37,040 bases of DNA, taken from Rickettsia typhi. Its GTDB lineage: Bacteria > Pseudomonadota > Alphaproteobacteria > Rickettsiales > Deianiraeaceae. Both the position numbers and the translations under genes were made by a program. The notes under the pieces were generated by a model that was not told the DNA's origin, made no database searches, and was given only the letters and a program-made list of their open reading frames with translations. The DNA lies in NCBI GenBank assembly GCA_945889175.1, contig CAMDBF010000008.1, forward strand, positions 1 through 37,040, written 5' to 3'. Below are positions 1 to 7,972 of the stretch, in pieces (within the stretch, counting starts at the first letter, position 1; the number at the start of each line of letters is the position of its first letter).

Positions 1-94
1 TAGCTTTATGTTTTTGCGTGACTTTGGAAGTTAATATTTAAAGTTAATAGAATCCCAAAGAGGTCTATTTTTAATTGGACTTGGTATTGTAGCC

Positions 95-1984
95 TTACGA
101 AGATTTAGTTGATATATTTTCTTTTATTATTTTTTCTATTAGATCGAAAATTGGTATAAAGTTTTTAAAGTCTTCTTTTCCAAAATCAGCAGTCTTATTG
201 GCAAAGTTTTCTTTTTTCTTCGATTCTTTTGTAATGATTTTAATTTTACTACCACCAATTATCGGTTGATCTTTTAATAAATCCGTAATTTTATCATCAC
301 TAAATAAATACTCAATGCAAACTTTACTTTGGTCTGCAAATTCTTCGCTAGCAAGACATTCTCTACTATCAGGAATTGGCAGTAAAAACAAAAACCCATT
401 TTTGTTTTTATGCTTTAAACACAATCCCTTTTTGACATCCTTCTCGTAATCTTCGTACTGTTTGTTATTTTTGCTATTTTTACCATCTTTAACGGACTTA
501 AACTCTTTGTAAGCACTATCAAAGTCTAGCATGCCAATAAAGAGGGTTTCATAGTTCTTCTCAAAAATTGAACCTCTTTTAAAAGGGTTGACAACACCAT
601 ACATATCAAAGCAATTTTGAATGAAAAATGGCATTTTTGTATTCTCATAAAGCTTATTCCAAGCATTTGTTAAAATAATTTCATCTGTTTTACCTTCTAC
701 AAATAATATTACTTGATCCTTTTGATTTTGTATAATCTCCTGAAGATCCTTTTCAAACATTTTTGTTTTTTTGAAATGCTCATAAGCTTTTTCAAATTCC
801 CTAAACTTCTCCGATGTGGTAATGTTACCGCTTGGCATTTCTAAAATCTCTACTCCGTCCTCGCCAAATTCCTTTTCCATTCCCAAAACAAACAAGGGGG
901 AATGGCTTGTAAAAATAAATTGAATCTTTGGAAACATTTTTACTAACTGCGGCAAAATAACGCTTTGCAAGGCCGAGTGTAAATGCAGGTCAACTTCATC
1001 TACAACTACAATTCCAGACATTTGGTCAGGGGTTTTAGCAAGATCATACTCGCTATATTTTAAAATTGTACAAAATAGAGTAAGCAAAACGGACTGCCCT
1101 GTTGATAAATTATTTAAACTTGGAATTATTGTATTGTTTTCATTATCAACTATTTTTATAGGCGAAGAACCTGCGTTTCTGTAGTTTAAAGCAAGACTAA
1201 CCTCCTTTTCGTTTTTATTGAGTATTTTGTTTAAAATTGCCTCTATATTATCTCTGCACTTCGATAGCGTCATTGAACGATGCTTGGAATCAGGTGTTTT
1301 TGTAACTTCATAATTACTACCCCCTACATGCGTGATTGCAACTGATGAGTCAAGAAAAACATCTAAAATCCAAGACTGAACATCCTTAGCGGCGGATTCT
1401 ACAATAAATGGATTTTGTAATTGCCCGCTGTAAACTGTTTTATTAGTTAGTTTATTTTGTTCTTTTTTGTGATGCTCGCTTATCCAATGTGGCATTTCAA
1501 ACCTATTTGGCGGAAAGTAGCAATAAGTATTTTTTGTAAAAACATCTGCAAGATTGGTAGATTGCGTAAAAGTCTTATCATTTTTTTCGGTGATACTTAA
1601 CTTACATTTTTCAAGAATTTCTTTATATTCAGGCTCAATATTCTCACCTTCGCGAGACGATTCTACATAATTCAAATCCTCATCTTTGTTTTTAAATTGC
1701 AGATGGGCAAAGGAATGATTTTTGCCAATTTGTAGATTTAAACCGCCCATTACTTTAAAAAAAGAACGCCCAGTATTAGTGGTTTTTAATATGCCCGAAA
1801 GTGGAAATGTTTTGTGCTGAAACTCCATTATTGCATCGACAATATAAGAGAGCAAAATGCTTTTGCCTGTGCCATTTTCACCAACGATTATAAGGGGCTT
1901 TGGGTTTTCGTCTTTAAAAGGCATTGAGTAATCTAGGGCATCAATAGGCCCTATGTTTTTTATAAAAATCTTTTTTAGGTACAT
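95..1984 (-). CDS. OLD-like AAA ATPase with C-terminal TOPRIM-type region
   Basis: The 629-residue protein has an ABC/SMC-like ATPase: Walker A GENGTGKS at residues 35-42, a signature-like LSTGQS before Walker B, Walker B VVVDEVD near 327, and an H-loop-like FTSHSP shortly after. A second region carries FVEGKTDE near 428 and LDFDSA near 487. These match the conserved Glu and DxD metal sites of TOPRIM nucleases, so the order ATPase-TOPRIM is that of OLD-family (overcoming lysogenisation defect) nucleases. Many family members act in phage defence or DNA processing; the role here is inferred. It starts with ATG 9 bp after the Fe-S carrier gene and is the last gene of a run that begins with rpsJ, an odd location. 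No GajB/UvrD-like or reverse-transcriptase partner is visible, but the window ends 94 bp downstream. The fold call is fairly safe, the function is not. Confidence 0.75.
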   Translation of the reverse strand: MYLKKIFIKNIGPIDALDYSMPFKDENPKPLIIVGENGTGKSILLSYIVDAIMEFQHKTFPLSGILKTTNTGRSFFKVMGGLNLQIGKNHSFAHLQFKNKDEDLNYVESSREGENIEPEYKEILEKCKLSITEKNDKTFTQSTNLADVFTKNTYCYFPPNRFEMPHWISEHHKKEQNKLTNKTVYSGQLQNPFIVESAAKDVQSWILDVFLDSSVAITHVGGSNYEVTKTPDSKHRSMTLSKCRDNIEAILNKILNKNEKEVSLALNYRNAGSSPIKIVDNENNTIIPSLNNLSTGQSVLLTLFCTILKYSEYDLAKTPDQMSGIVVVDEVDLHLHSALQSVILPQLVKMFPKIQFIFTSHSPLFVLGMEKEFGEDGVEILEMPSGNITTSEKFREFEKAYEHFKKTKMFEKDLQEIIQNQKDQVILFVEGKTDEIILTNAWNKLYENTKMPFFIQNCFDMYGVVNPFKRGSIFEKNYETLFIGMLDFDSAYKEFKSVKDGKNSKNNKQYEDYEKDVKKGLCLKHKNKNGFLFLLPIPDSRECLASEEFADQSKVCIEYLFSDDKITDLLKDQPIIGGSKIKIITKESKKKENFANKTADFGKEDFKNFIPIFDLIEKIIKENISTKSS

Positions 1985-1993
1985 ATTAAAGCT

Positions 1994-2374
1994 TTATTCA
2001 TCTTCCTTTACACTAAATGAATTGCCACAACCACAACCACCGCTTGCATTTTGATTGTTAAGGACGGTAAAGTAGCTGGCACCAAGTTCATCAATATAGT
2101 CGACAGTGGCTTCGTTAATATATTTTAAAAATTTTTGAGATATTGCAAAAATTACAGATTCTTTATCCTCTGGGCTTAGGATGATCATGTCATTTGCTTC
2201 TAGATTGCTGTCAAATTCAAAGATGTAGGAGAAGCCGTAACAACCACCGCTTGCAACTTTAAGTCTTAAAAACATTTTTGGTTGTTTTATTTTTAAAACC
2301 TCTAGAATTCTTTTGACAGCAGATGTAGTAAGAACTATCTGCTTGTCAATTAAAGGGTTTGTGTGTAACGCCAT
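1994..2374 (-). CDS. erpA: A-type iron-sulfur carrier (ErpA/IscA family)
   Basis: This 126-residue HesB/IscA-family protein would bind an Fe-S cluster and pass it to apo-enzymes. The three conserved cysteines are present: Cys45 in GGCYGF, and Cys114 and Cys116 in the C-terminal GGCGCGNSF. Length is usual for ErpA/IscA. The start is ATG at 2374, 27 bp after the rplB stop and in the same direction. No isc or suf genes are near, so ErpA versus IscA cannot be settled by context; the symbol is a best guess. Many clients are encoded in this window (NuoG, SdhB, IspG), but linkage to a ribosomal operon is not usual. Confidence 0.85.
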   Translation of the reverse strand: MALHTNPLIDKQIVLTTSAVKRILEVLKIKQPKMFLRLKVASGGCYGFSYIFEFDSNLEANDMIILSPEDKESVIFAISQKFLKYINEATVDYIDELGASYFTVLNNQNASGGCGCGNSFSVKEDE

Positions 2375-2401
2375 ATGACTTGTGGCAAAAAGGTTTTGTG
2401 A

Positions 2402-3232
2402 TTATCTAACGCTTTTGCCTCTAGGTTTAACTCTTCTTGTTTTAAGACCTTTGGTTTTTTTACCCCAAGGAGTTACAGGATGCTTACCAGATGAACCACC
2501 ACCTGATTTTTTACCCTCACCACCACCATGCGGGTGGTCAACTGGGTTCATGGCAACACCACGAACACTTGGCCTGATACCTCTCCATCTTGAACGACCA
2601 GCCTTACCAACTTTTTCGTTCTTTTTAAGAGGGTTTGAAACAGCACCTATAGAAGCGTAGCATTCAGGATTAAATTCCTTTACTTCACCTGAAGGTAATT
2701 GAACCTTAACATGGTCAGTTTCTCTTGATACAATCTTAGCACAAACACCAGCGGAACGAACAAGTTTAGCCTTTGCACCCGGTTTTAACTCAATGTTGTA
2801 GACATTTGTACCAACTGGCACTTTTTTAAGTGGCATTGAGGCACCATTTTGATAGGTAGCATCTTCTGATGTTGATATGACGTCACCAACTTTTATGTCC
2901 TGAGGGGTAATGATATATTCAAATTTACCGTTTGAGTATTCAACTAAAGATATAAAAGCTGTTCTGTTAGGATCATATTCAATGGTTTTTATAACGCCTT
3001 CGGTGTTAAAGACACCTCTTTTAAAAGCAATTTGTCTGTAAGATTGCTTAGCTCCACCACCTTTGTGTCTTGTAGATATGTGACCATGGTTGTCTCTACC
3101 AGATCTTTTGTTAAGACCTTTTGTTAGACCTTTAAAAGGTTTAACTTTTGAAAGTCCTTGTGCCGAAACCAAAACCGTACCTCTTAAAGTTTGAGTACGA
3201 GGTTTAAAGGTTTTTAATATTACATTAACCAT
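2402..3232 (-). CDS. rplB: 50S ribosomal protein L2
   Basis: L2 (276 residues, normal length) binds 23S rRNA near the peptidyl-transferase centre. The very conserved C-terminal stretch MNPVDHPHGGGEGK is present, with the His corresponding to the one implicated in peptidyl-transferase assembly, followed by the basic GKKTKGLKTR tail. The ATG at 3232 is 59 bp after rplW. In most bacteria rplB is followed by rpsS, rplV and rpsC; here the Fe-S carrier gene follows instead, so the S10 operon is cut at this point. Confidence 0.98.
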   Translation of the reverse strand: MVNVILKTFKPRTQTLRGTVLVSAQGLSKVKPFKGLTKGLNKRSGRDNHGHISTRHKGGGAKQSYRQIAFKRGVFNTEGVIKTIEYDPNRTAFISLVEYSNGKFEYIITPQDIKVGDVISTSEDATYQNGASMPLKKVPVGTNVYNIELKPGAKAKLVRSAGVCAKIVSRETDHVKVQLPSGEVKEFNPECYASIGAVSNPLKKNEKVGKAGRSRWRGIRPSVRGVAMNPVDHPHGGGEGKKSGGGSSGKHPVTPWGKKTKGLKTRRVKPRGKSVR

Positions 3233-3291
3233 AAATAAAATATAAAATGATATTATCTATCAATATACGATAAATCGCTTAGAAAAACAAA

Positions 3292-3576
3292 CTAATTAGC
3301 TTCAGCCTCCAGTTTAAAACCTTCTGGCATTTTGACTATAGCTTTTTTTATGCCACCAATTGTGCCTTTTGAACCCTTAAAGTTTTTTGTATAAGGCTTA
3401 GTGTTAATTGTGTTAACGCTAATAGGTTTAACGCCAAAAACAGAATTAATCGCTAAAGCAATTTGATTTTTGTTAAGCTTTTTGTTGACTATAAAACTGT
3501 AAAAACCACTTTCGAGTAATTTGAAAGTTTTTTCGCTAGAAATAGTTCTAACAATATCAGAAGAACTGAGAAACAT
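3292..3576 (-). CDS. rplW: 50S ribosomal protein L23
   Basis: L23 (94 residues) lies at the peptide-exit tunnel and docks trigger factor and SRP. The family pattern is visible: an N-terminal TISSEKTFKLLE segment, a central YSFIVNKKLNK segment, IALAINSVFGV, and the basic loop VNTINTKPYTKNFKGSKG before the final strand. Starts with ATG at 3576, between rplD (28 bp upstream) and rplB, its standard S10-operon position. Confidence 0.95.
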   Translation of the reverse strand: MFLSSSDIVRTISSEKTFKLLESGFYSFIVNKKLNKNQIALAINSVFGVKPISVNTINTKPYTKNFKGSKGTIGGIKKAIVKMPEGFKLEAEAN

Positions 3577-3604
3577 AATAATATATTACTAATATTTAAT
3601 CAAA

Positions 3605-4255
3605 TTAAGCAAAGAGCTCAAGTAGTGCTTTTTTTGTAAAGACAAACCTTTTATTAAACAGCATAGCCCAAACGGTTAATCCTTTTGCAGTTTTAATATC
3701 AAACCAAAATAAATTGTTTGTTGACAAAAAGATGTTTTCGTTAAGCTCGTCTTCACTTGCTATCAATAGAGTTTTTAATGGCTTTTCAGCAGTAAATCCT
3801 TCAATAGATTTTGTAGCAAAATTGACAATTTGCTTTGTTTTGTGAGAATCGATTGCTATACTATCAATGACTAAGATTCTTGAAGATCTAATCAAGAAAG
3901 ATAATAGCATTTTTTTAGCAAGAGCAGTTTCGGATTTTTGAATATTAACCTTTCTTTTTACTGCTATTGGTCCAAAAACTATACCACCACCACGATATTG
4001 AGGAGCTCTTAAAGACCCCTGTCTAGCGTTACCAGTACCTTTTTGTTTGTAAGGTTTTTTAGTTGTTCCGGAGACTTGGGATATACCTTTTGTGTGAGCA
4101 AATTTATTTTCACCTCTCCATTTAATTCTTAATTTGTATAGGTAATCTTTGACAAATGCTTTGTTAAGATCTATAGTCTTGCCGGTAAGGTCAAGGCTGA
4201 TAGTGTCAACCTTTTCAGCAACAATGTTAACAACATCAAAAGAAACTGCAGACAT
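3605..4255 (-). CDS. rplD: 50S ribosomal protein L4
   Basis: L4 (216 residues) binds 23S rRNA and lines the exit tunnel. The conserved loop region KGISQVSGTTKKPYKQKGTG followed by ARQGSLRAPQYRGGG is clear. In Escherichia coli L4 also represses its own S10 operon through the leader; whether that happens here is unknown, although the rpsJ leader is about 128 nt. ATG start at 4255, 47 bp after rplC. Confidence 0.97.
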   Translation of the reverse strand: MSAVSFDVVNIVAEKVDTISLDLTGKTIDLNKAFVKDYLYKLRIKWRGENKFAHTKGISQVSGTTKKPYKQKGTGNARQGSLRAPQYRGGGIVFGPIAVKRKVNIQKSETALAKKMLLSFLIRSSRILVIDSIAIDSHKTKQIVNFATKSIEGFTAEKPLKTLLIASEDELNENIFLSTNNLFWFDIKTAKGLTVWAMLFNKRFVFTKKALLELFA

Positions 4256-4302
4256 AAAACTAGTGAATAATTATAATAATTCGATAACTCTTTAAAAACA
4301 AA

Positions 4303-5028
4303 CTAAGCTGACTGATTGTTAATTTTTGCCAACTCAATACCATTAAGAATAGCGTAATCAACATTCGCTCTAAAATTAGAAGCATTTTTAATGAAAACAT
4401 TGGAACCTACTGAACCAGGAACTGAACCTTCAATAACAAGAATATTGTCCTCTTTGTTGAAGCTAACAATTTTTAAGTTTTTAATTGTAGCCTTAACTTG
4501 ACCCATATGACCTGCCATTTTTTTGTTTTTAAATACTCTACCTGGATCCTGTCTGTTACCAGTTGAACCATGAGATCTGTGACAAACTGATTCACCGTGA
4601 CTTGCACCAAGACCTTTAAATCCATGTCTTTTCATAGGTCCAGCAAATCCTTTACCTTGAGTTGTACCTTCTACATCAACGATAGAACCTATTAGTGTTT
4701 CGATTGCTTCAGGGTTGTTAACTTCAGCACCTATTGAAACTTGATTAACATTTTCGCCACCTTGCTCGTTAAATCTTATCTCGTACTGCTTTCTTCTTAA
4801 AGGAAGAGAGTGTTTTGCTAAATAAGCTTTTTGGGGTTTTAATGCGTTTTTTTCTTTTACAATGGTACCAGTAACAACTTTTAGTGCACTGTAGCCATTT
4901 TTTGTTTTAGTTTTTACTTCGCAAACTTTTGCAGGAAATAACTGAACTAAGGTAACACACTTGTACGCACCGTTTGACTTGAATAAAGCTGTTGTGCCAA
5001 CTTTTTCACCGAAAATGGAAATTAACAT
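4303..5028 (-). CDS. rplC: 50S ribosomal protein L3
   Basis: L3 (241 residues) is an early-assembly 23S rRNA-binding protein. The signature GKGFAGPMKRHGFKGLGASHG and the SVCHRSHGSTGN / GRVFKNKKMAGHMG run are present. The length is slightly above the usual 205-220, mostly through a longer C-terminus. Start ATG at 5028, 56 bp after rpsJ. Same strand and order as the standard S10 operon. Confidence 0.97.
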   Translation of the reverse strand: MLISIFGEKVGTTALFKSNGAYKCVTLVQLFPAKVCEVKTKTKNGYSALKVVTGTIVKEKNALKPQKAYLAKHSLPLRRKQYEIRFNEQGGENVNQVSIGAEVNNPEAIETLIGSIVDVEGTTQGKGFAGPMKRHGFKGLGASHGESVCHRSHGSTGNRQDPGRVFKNKKMAGHMGQVKATIKNLKIVSFNKEDNILVIEGSVPGSVGSNVFIKNASNFRANVDYAILNGIELAKINNQSA

Positions 5029-5084
5029 AAATTCAAAAAATAGAAAAAAATTTTACAATTTACCAATACTATAGAACAATCAAA

Positions 5085-5492
5085 TTAATAGTTTTCAACT
5101 TTAATTTTAACATTTACACCACTAGGAAGTTCGATGCCTGATATAGATTGAATTACATCATGATTTGGGTCTCTAAGAACTATTAATATAGAATGGGTTC
5201 TTATTTCAAATTGTTCTTGAGATTTTTTGTAGACATGGGGAGATCTGTTGACTGTGAACTTTTCAATATCAGTTGGTAAAGGAATAGGTCCAGAATACTT
5301 TGACCAAACTTTTTTTAACGAAGAAACAAAACTTTTAACCGTTGAGTTAAGTAAGTTTATGTTGTGAGATGAAAGTTTTATTTTAAGAATAGTTTTTGTT
5401 GTGGTTCTTGAGCCTGTAGGCTTTTGGACAGGGGATTTTTTAACACCAGTGGTAGCCGAAGCACCAACCCCTTTTTTATTAGCGGAATTCAT
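5085..5492 (-). CDS. rpsJ: 30S ribosomal protein S10 with N-terminal extension
   Basis: S10 functions in the 30S head and, as NusE, in antitermination. The core begins at about residue 35 (ILKIKLSSHN) and runs through GPIPLPTDIEKFTVNRSPHVYKKS to the C-terminus, as expected. I chose ATG at 5492 (135 residues) over an in-frame TTG at 5519, which would add nine hydrophobic residues. Even so, about 33 residues rich in Lys, Ser, Thr and Gly precede the core; S10 is usually about 102-105 residues. First gene of the operon, with promoter at 5627-5655 and a leader of about 128 nt. Confidence 0.93.
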   Translation of the reverse strand: MNSANKKGVGASATTGVKKSPVQKPTGSRTTTKTILKIKLSSHNINLLNSTVKSFVSSLKKVWSKYSGPIPLPTDIEKFTVNRSPHVYKKSQEQFEIRTHSILIVLRDPNHDVIQSISGIELPSGVNVKIKVENY

Positions 5493-5626
5493 AACAACTT
5501 TACAAAAAACAATATACAAACTAAACGATTATGGAGTTTAGCTTTAAAAATTCATAACTTTAACCTATTATTAAATACTTGCTAAATCACGATTAAACAA
5601 ACATAAATTCAAAACAAGTAAAGCAC

Positions 5627-5655
5627 ATTTTAAAAGCTAAAATTCTTTGTGTCAA
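5627..5655 (-). promoter_or_regulatory. sigma-70-type promoter of the S10 operon
   Basis: On the minus strand TTGACA (5650-5655), a 17-bp spacer and TAAAAT (5627-5632) form a near-consensus vegetative promoter. Transcription would start near 5620 and leave a leader of about 128 nt before rpsJ. The leader holds the inverted repeat CTAAAC...GTTTAG (5521-5541), which could form a small hairpin. The remainder of the 251 bp between rpsJ and pdhC shows no gene. Confidence 0.65.
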
Positions 5656-5743
5656 GTTTTACTTAAAAAAACAATTAAAAATCTTAAGATTGGCTTAATA
5701 AACTTAAAAATAGCCAAATTCAAAATAGCAAAATTACAATCTA

Positions 5744-7006
5744 CTAAACCATCATTAAATAAGGTTTTTGTAAATTATTTTTAATTTCACCAAGTAAAAC
5801 AGCAGCTAAAGCTCCATCCACAACTCTGTGATCGCAGGAAATAGATATTGACACAACATTGGCTGCCTTAATTTGACCAGATTTATCAACTACAGGTCTA
5901 AGCTCGCTTGCCCCAACTGCTAAAATAACGGCCTGCGGAGGATTTATGATAGCTTTAAATTCTTTAACCCCATACATACCAAGATTGGATATTGAAAAAG
6001 ATCCGCCTTGAAACTCATGGGGCTGAAGTTTGTTTTCTCTAGCTTTTTTTGCAAGAGTTTTCATTTCATTAGAAATTTCAGATAAGCTCTTTACATCTGC
6101 ATTTTTAACTATAGGAGTAATAAGTCCACCATCTGTGCTTACTGCAACTGAAATATCAACATTGTTGTAATAAACACTTGCGGCATCCGTCCAAGACACA
6201 TTTGCTTGTGGTACCTTTTTTAAAGCAACGGCACAGGCCTTAATAACAATGTCATTGACCGATATTTTGTAAAGAGGATTACCATCTTTGTTTTTTGGAG
6301 ATAGATTGTTAATATTTTCTCTAAATATCAGTAGGTCATCAATTATGCAATCTGCACTGAGGTAAAAATGAGGTACAGTTTGCTTTGATTCCAGTAATCT
6401 TTTTGCAATAACTTTACGAATATTTGTATGTGGCACTGCATATGTGTCCTGAGGGTTGCGACCGATTGTTGTTAGAGCTTGAACATCGTTAGCGTTACAA
6501 ACTTGACTACCATTTCCTTTGGCATCAATAACATCTTGCTTTACGATTCTACCATGTGGACCGCTTCCGTTAATCTTACTTACATCAATTGATTCGTTTT
6601 GTGCAATTCTTTTGGCTAGGGGTGAGATTGCAAGTCTTTCATCTTTTTGAGCAGCCTCAGTCTTTGTCAAACTTTGTGCTGGTGATTGCTTTACATCCTT
6701 TGCCGCTAAAGGCTCCGCTTGTTTTGCATTAGCTGTGTAATTTTGCAAAATAGATGCTTCTTCCCCTTTTTTTAAAAGAACCGCAATCATTGAGTTCACC
6801 TGAACATTTTGCGTACCACCTTCAACAAAAATCTTACCCAAAATACCCTCGTCAGTTGCCTCGACCTCCATTGTTGCCTTGTCTGTTTCAACCTCAGCAA
6901 GAATATCGCCCATACTAATTTTGTCACCTTCCTTTTTTAACCATTTTGCTAAATTACCCTCCGTCATAGTTGGGGAGAGTGATGGCATTAAAATTTCAAT
7001 AGGCAT
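5744..7006 (-). CDS. pdhC: Pyruvate dehydrogenase E2, dihydrolipoamide acetyltransferase
   Basis: This is the E2 core of the pyruvate dehydrogenase complex, which transfers acetyl groups from lipoate to CoA. Domains in order: one lipoyl domain (residues 1-80, lipoyl-lysine Lys43 in ETDKATME), an Ala/Gln/Lys linker, the peripheral subunit-binding domain (about 128-165, SPLAKRIAQ...GSGPHGRIVKQDV), and the catalytic acyltransferase domain ending with DHRVVDG near 392. I prefer ATG at 7006 (420 residues), because the product then begins MPIEILMPSLSP like other E2 proteins; a TTG at 7015 is the alternative. E1 and E3 genes are not in the window. The YFL-type PDH E2 is favoured over 2-oxoglutarate E2 by the lipoyl sequence. 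Confidence 0.93.
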   Translation of the reverse strand: MPIEILMPSLSPTMTEGNLAKWLKKEGDKISMGDILAEVETDKATMEVEATDEGILGKIFVEGGTQNVQVNSMIAVLLKKGEEASILQNYTANAKQAEPLAAKDVKQSPAQSLTKTEAAQKDERLAISPLAKRIAQNESIDVSKINGSGPHGRIVKQDVIDAKGNGSQVCNANDVQALTTIGRNPQDTYAVPHTNIRKVIAKRLLESKQTVPHFYLSADCIIDDLLIFRENINNLSPKNKDGNPLYKISVNDIVIKACAVALKKVPQANVSWTDAASVYYNNVDISVAVSTDGGLITPIVKNADVKSLSEISNEMKTLAKKARENKLQPHEFQGGSFSISNLGMYGVKEFKAIINPPQAVILAVGASELRPVVDKSGQIKAANVVSISISCDHRVVDGALAAVLLGEIKNNLQKPYLMMV

Positions 7007-7035
7007 ATTATACAATCAAAAACAAAGATAAAACT

Positions 7036-7055
7036 ATTCTACAATATTGTAGAAT
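7036..7055 (-). terminator. Perfect palindrome between fabI and pdhC (terminator or operator)
   Basis: A 20-bp perfect inverted repeat (ATTCTACAAT and its complement) lies 27 bp past the fabI stop and about 30 bp before the pdhC ATG. Read on the minus strand it is followed by AGTTTTATC, so it could be a weak intrinsic terminator for fabI. Its exact symmetry without a loop also suits an operator for a dimeric repressor controlling pdhC. The sequence alone cannot decide. Confidence 0.45.
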
Positions 7056-7081
7056 AAAGGGATTATAGTCAATATTTTTTA

Positions 7082-7915
7082 CTACTCACCGTGTTTGCGA
7101 GTTGCAATTTCACCACAAAACTTAACAAGCTCGTGATCAGTTGCCATGCCAGTAATATTGTAACCAGCATCAACATATATTACTTCACCAGTTATTGCAG
7201 TTGATAAATCGGAGGCCAAAAATACACCGCAACCACCAACATCTTCAATTGTTGCATTGCGTTTAAGGGGAGAATTGACTTCGTTCCACTTGCTCATAAG
7301 CGAAAAATCGCCTATGCCTGAAGCCGCCAATGTTTTAATTGGACCAGCCGAAATTGCATTCACCCTTATTCCGTGAGGTCCAAAGTCGCAGGCAAGATAT
7401 CTAACACTCGCTTCAAGAGCAGCCTTTGCAACGCCCATAACATTGTAATGTGGAATGAACTTTTCCGCCCCAAAGTAAGTAAGAGTCACTATACTTCCGT
7501 TCTTATCCATAACTTCTTTAGCTCTTTTGCATACTGCAACGAAGGAGTAGCAGGATATATTCATTGTTAGTAAGAAGTTTTCCTTAGTTGTGTCGTAAAA
7601 GTTACCACGCAATTCGTTTTTGTCCGAAAAAGCAATAGCGTGCACAAGATAATCTATTTTACCCCATTTTTCTTTAATTATAGCAAAGGCTGCATCAATT
7701 GATTCCTCATTTGACACATCACAAGGAATAACAAGATATGAGCCCACTTCTTGAGCTAGTGGCTTAACTCTTTTTTCAAGAATTTCACCCTGATAAGTAA
7801 AAGCAAGCTCTGCACCATGTTCGTGGCAAGCCTTAGCTATTCCCCAAGCTATTGACTTATTGTTTGCAACGCCCATTACCAAAACCTTTTTGCCCTTTAA
7901 TAAACTGGAAGACAT
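7082..7915 (-). CDS. fabI: Enoyl-[acyl-carrier-protein] reductase (NADH), FabI
   Basis: FabI performs the last reduction of each fatty-acid elongation cycle. It is a short-chain dehydrogenase with the FabI-type cofactor site GVANNKSIAWGIAK near residue 16 and the catalytic set Tyr146 (TYFGAEK), Tyr156 and Lys163 in YNVMGVAKAALE, matching E. coli numbering. The SAGPIKTLAASGI loop is also typical. I use ATG at 7915 (277 residues); a TTG at 7924 would only add three residues. The antiporter gene lies 57 bp upstream on the same strand. Confidence 0.95.
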   Translation of the reverse strand: MSSSLLKGKKVLVMGVANNKSIAWGIAKACHEHGAELAFTYQGEILEKRVKPLAQEVGSYLVIPCDVSNEESIDAAFAIIKEKWGKIDYLVHAIAFSDKNELRGNFYDTTKENFLLTMNISCYSFVAVCKRAKEVMDKNGSIVTLTYFGAEKFIPHYNVMGVAKAALEASVRYLACDFGPHGIRVNAISAGPIKTLAASGIGDFSLMSKWNEVNSPLKRNATIEDVGGCGVFLASDLSTAITGEVIYVDAGYNITGMATDHELVKFCGEIATRKHGE

Positions 7916-7972
7916 ACAACACAAAAACTAAATACTAAAAAATTAAAATATAAAAATCTCTCTTATTACTAG

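Noticed and set aside
2382-2660. Open frame on the plus strand opposite rplB, rich in Pro and Leu
   Set aside because: It is the complement of the highly conserved L2 C-terminus; the frame is a by-product of Gly- and His-rich L2 codons.
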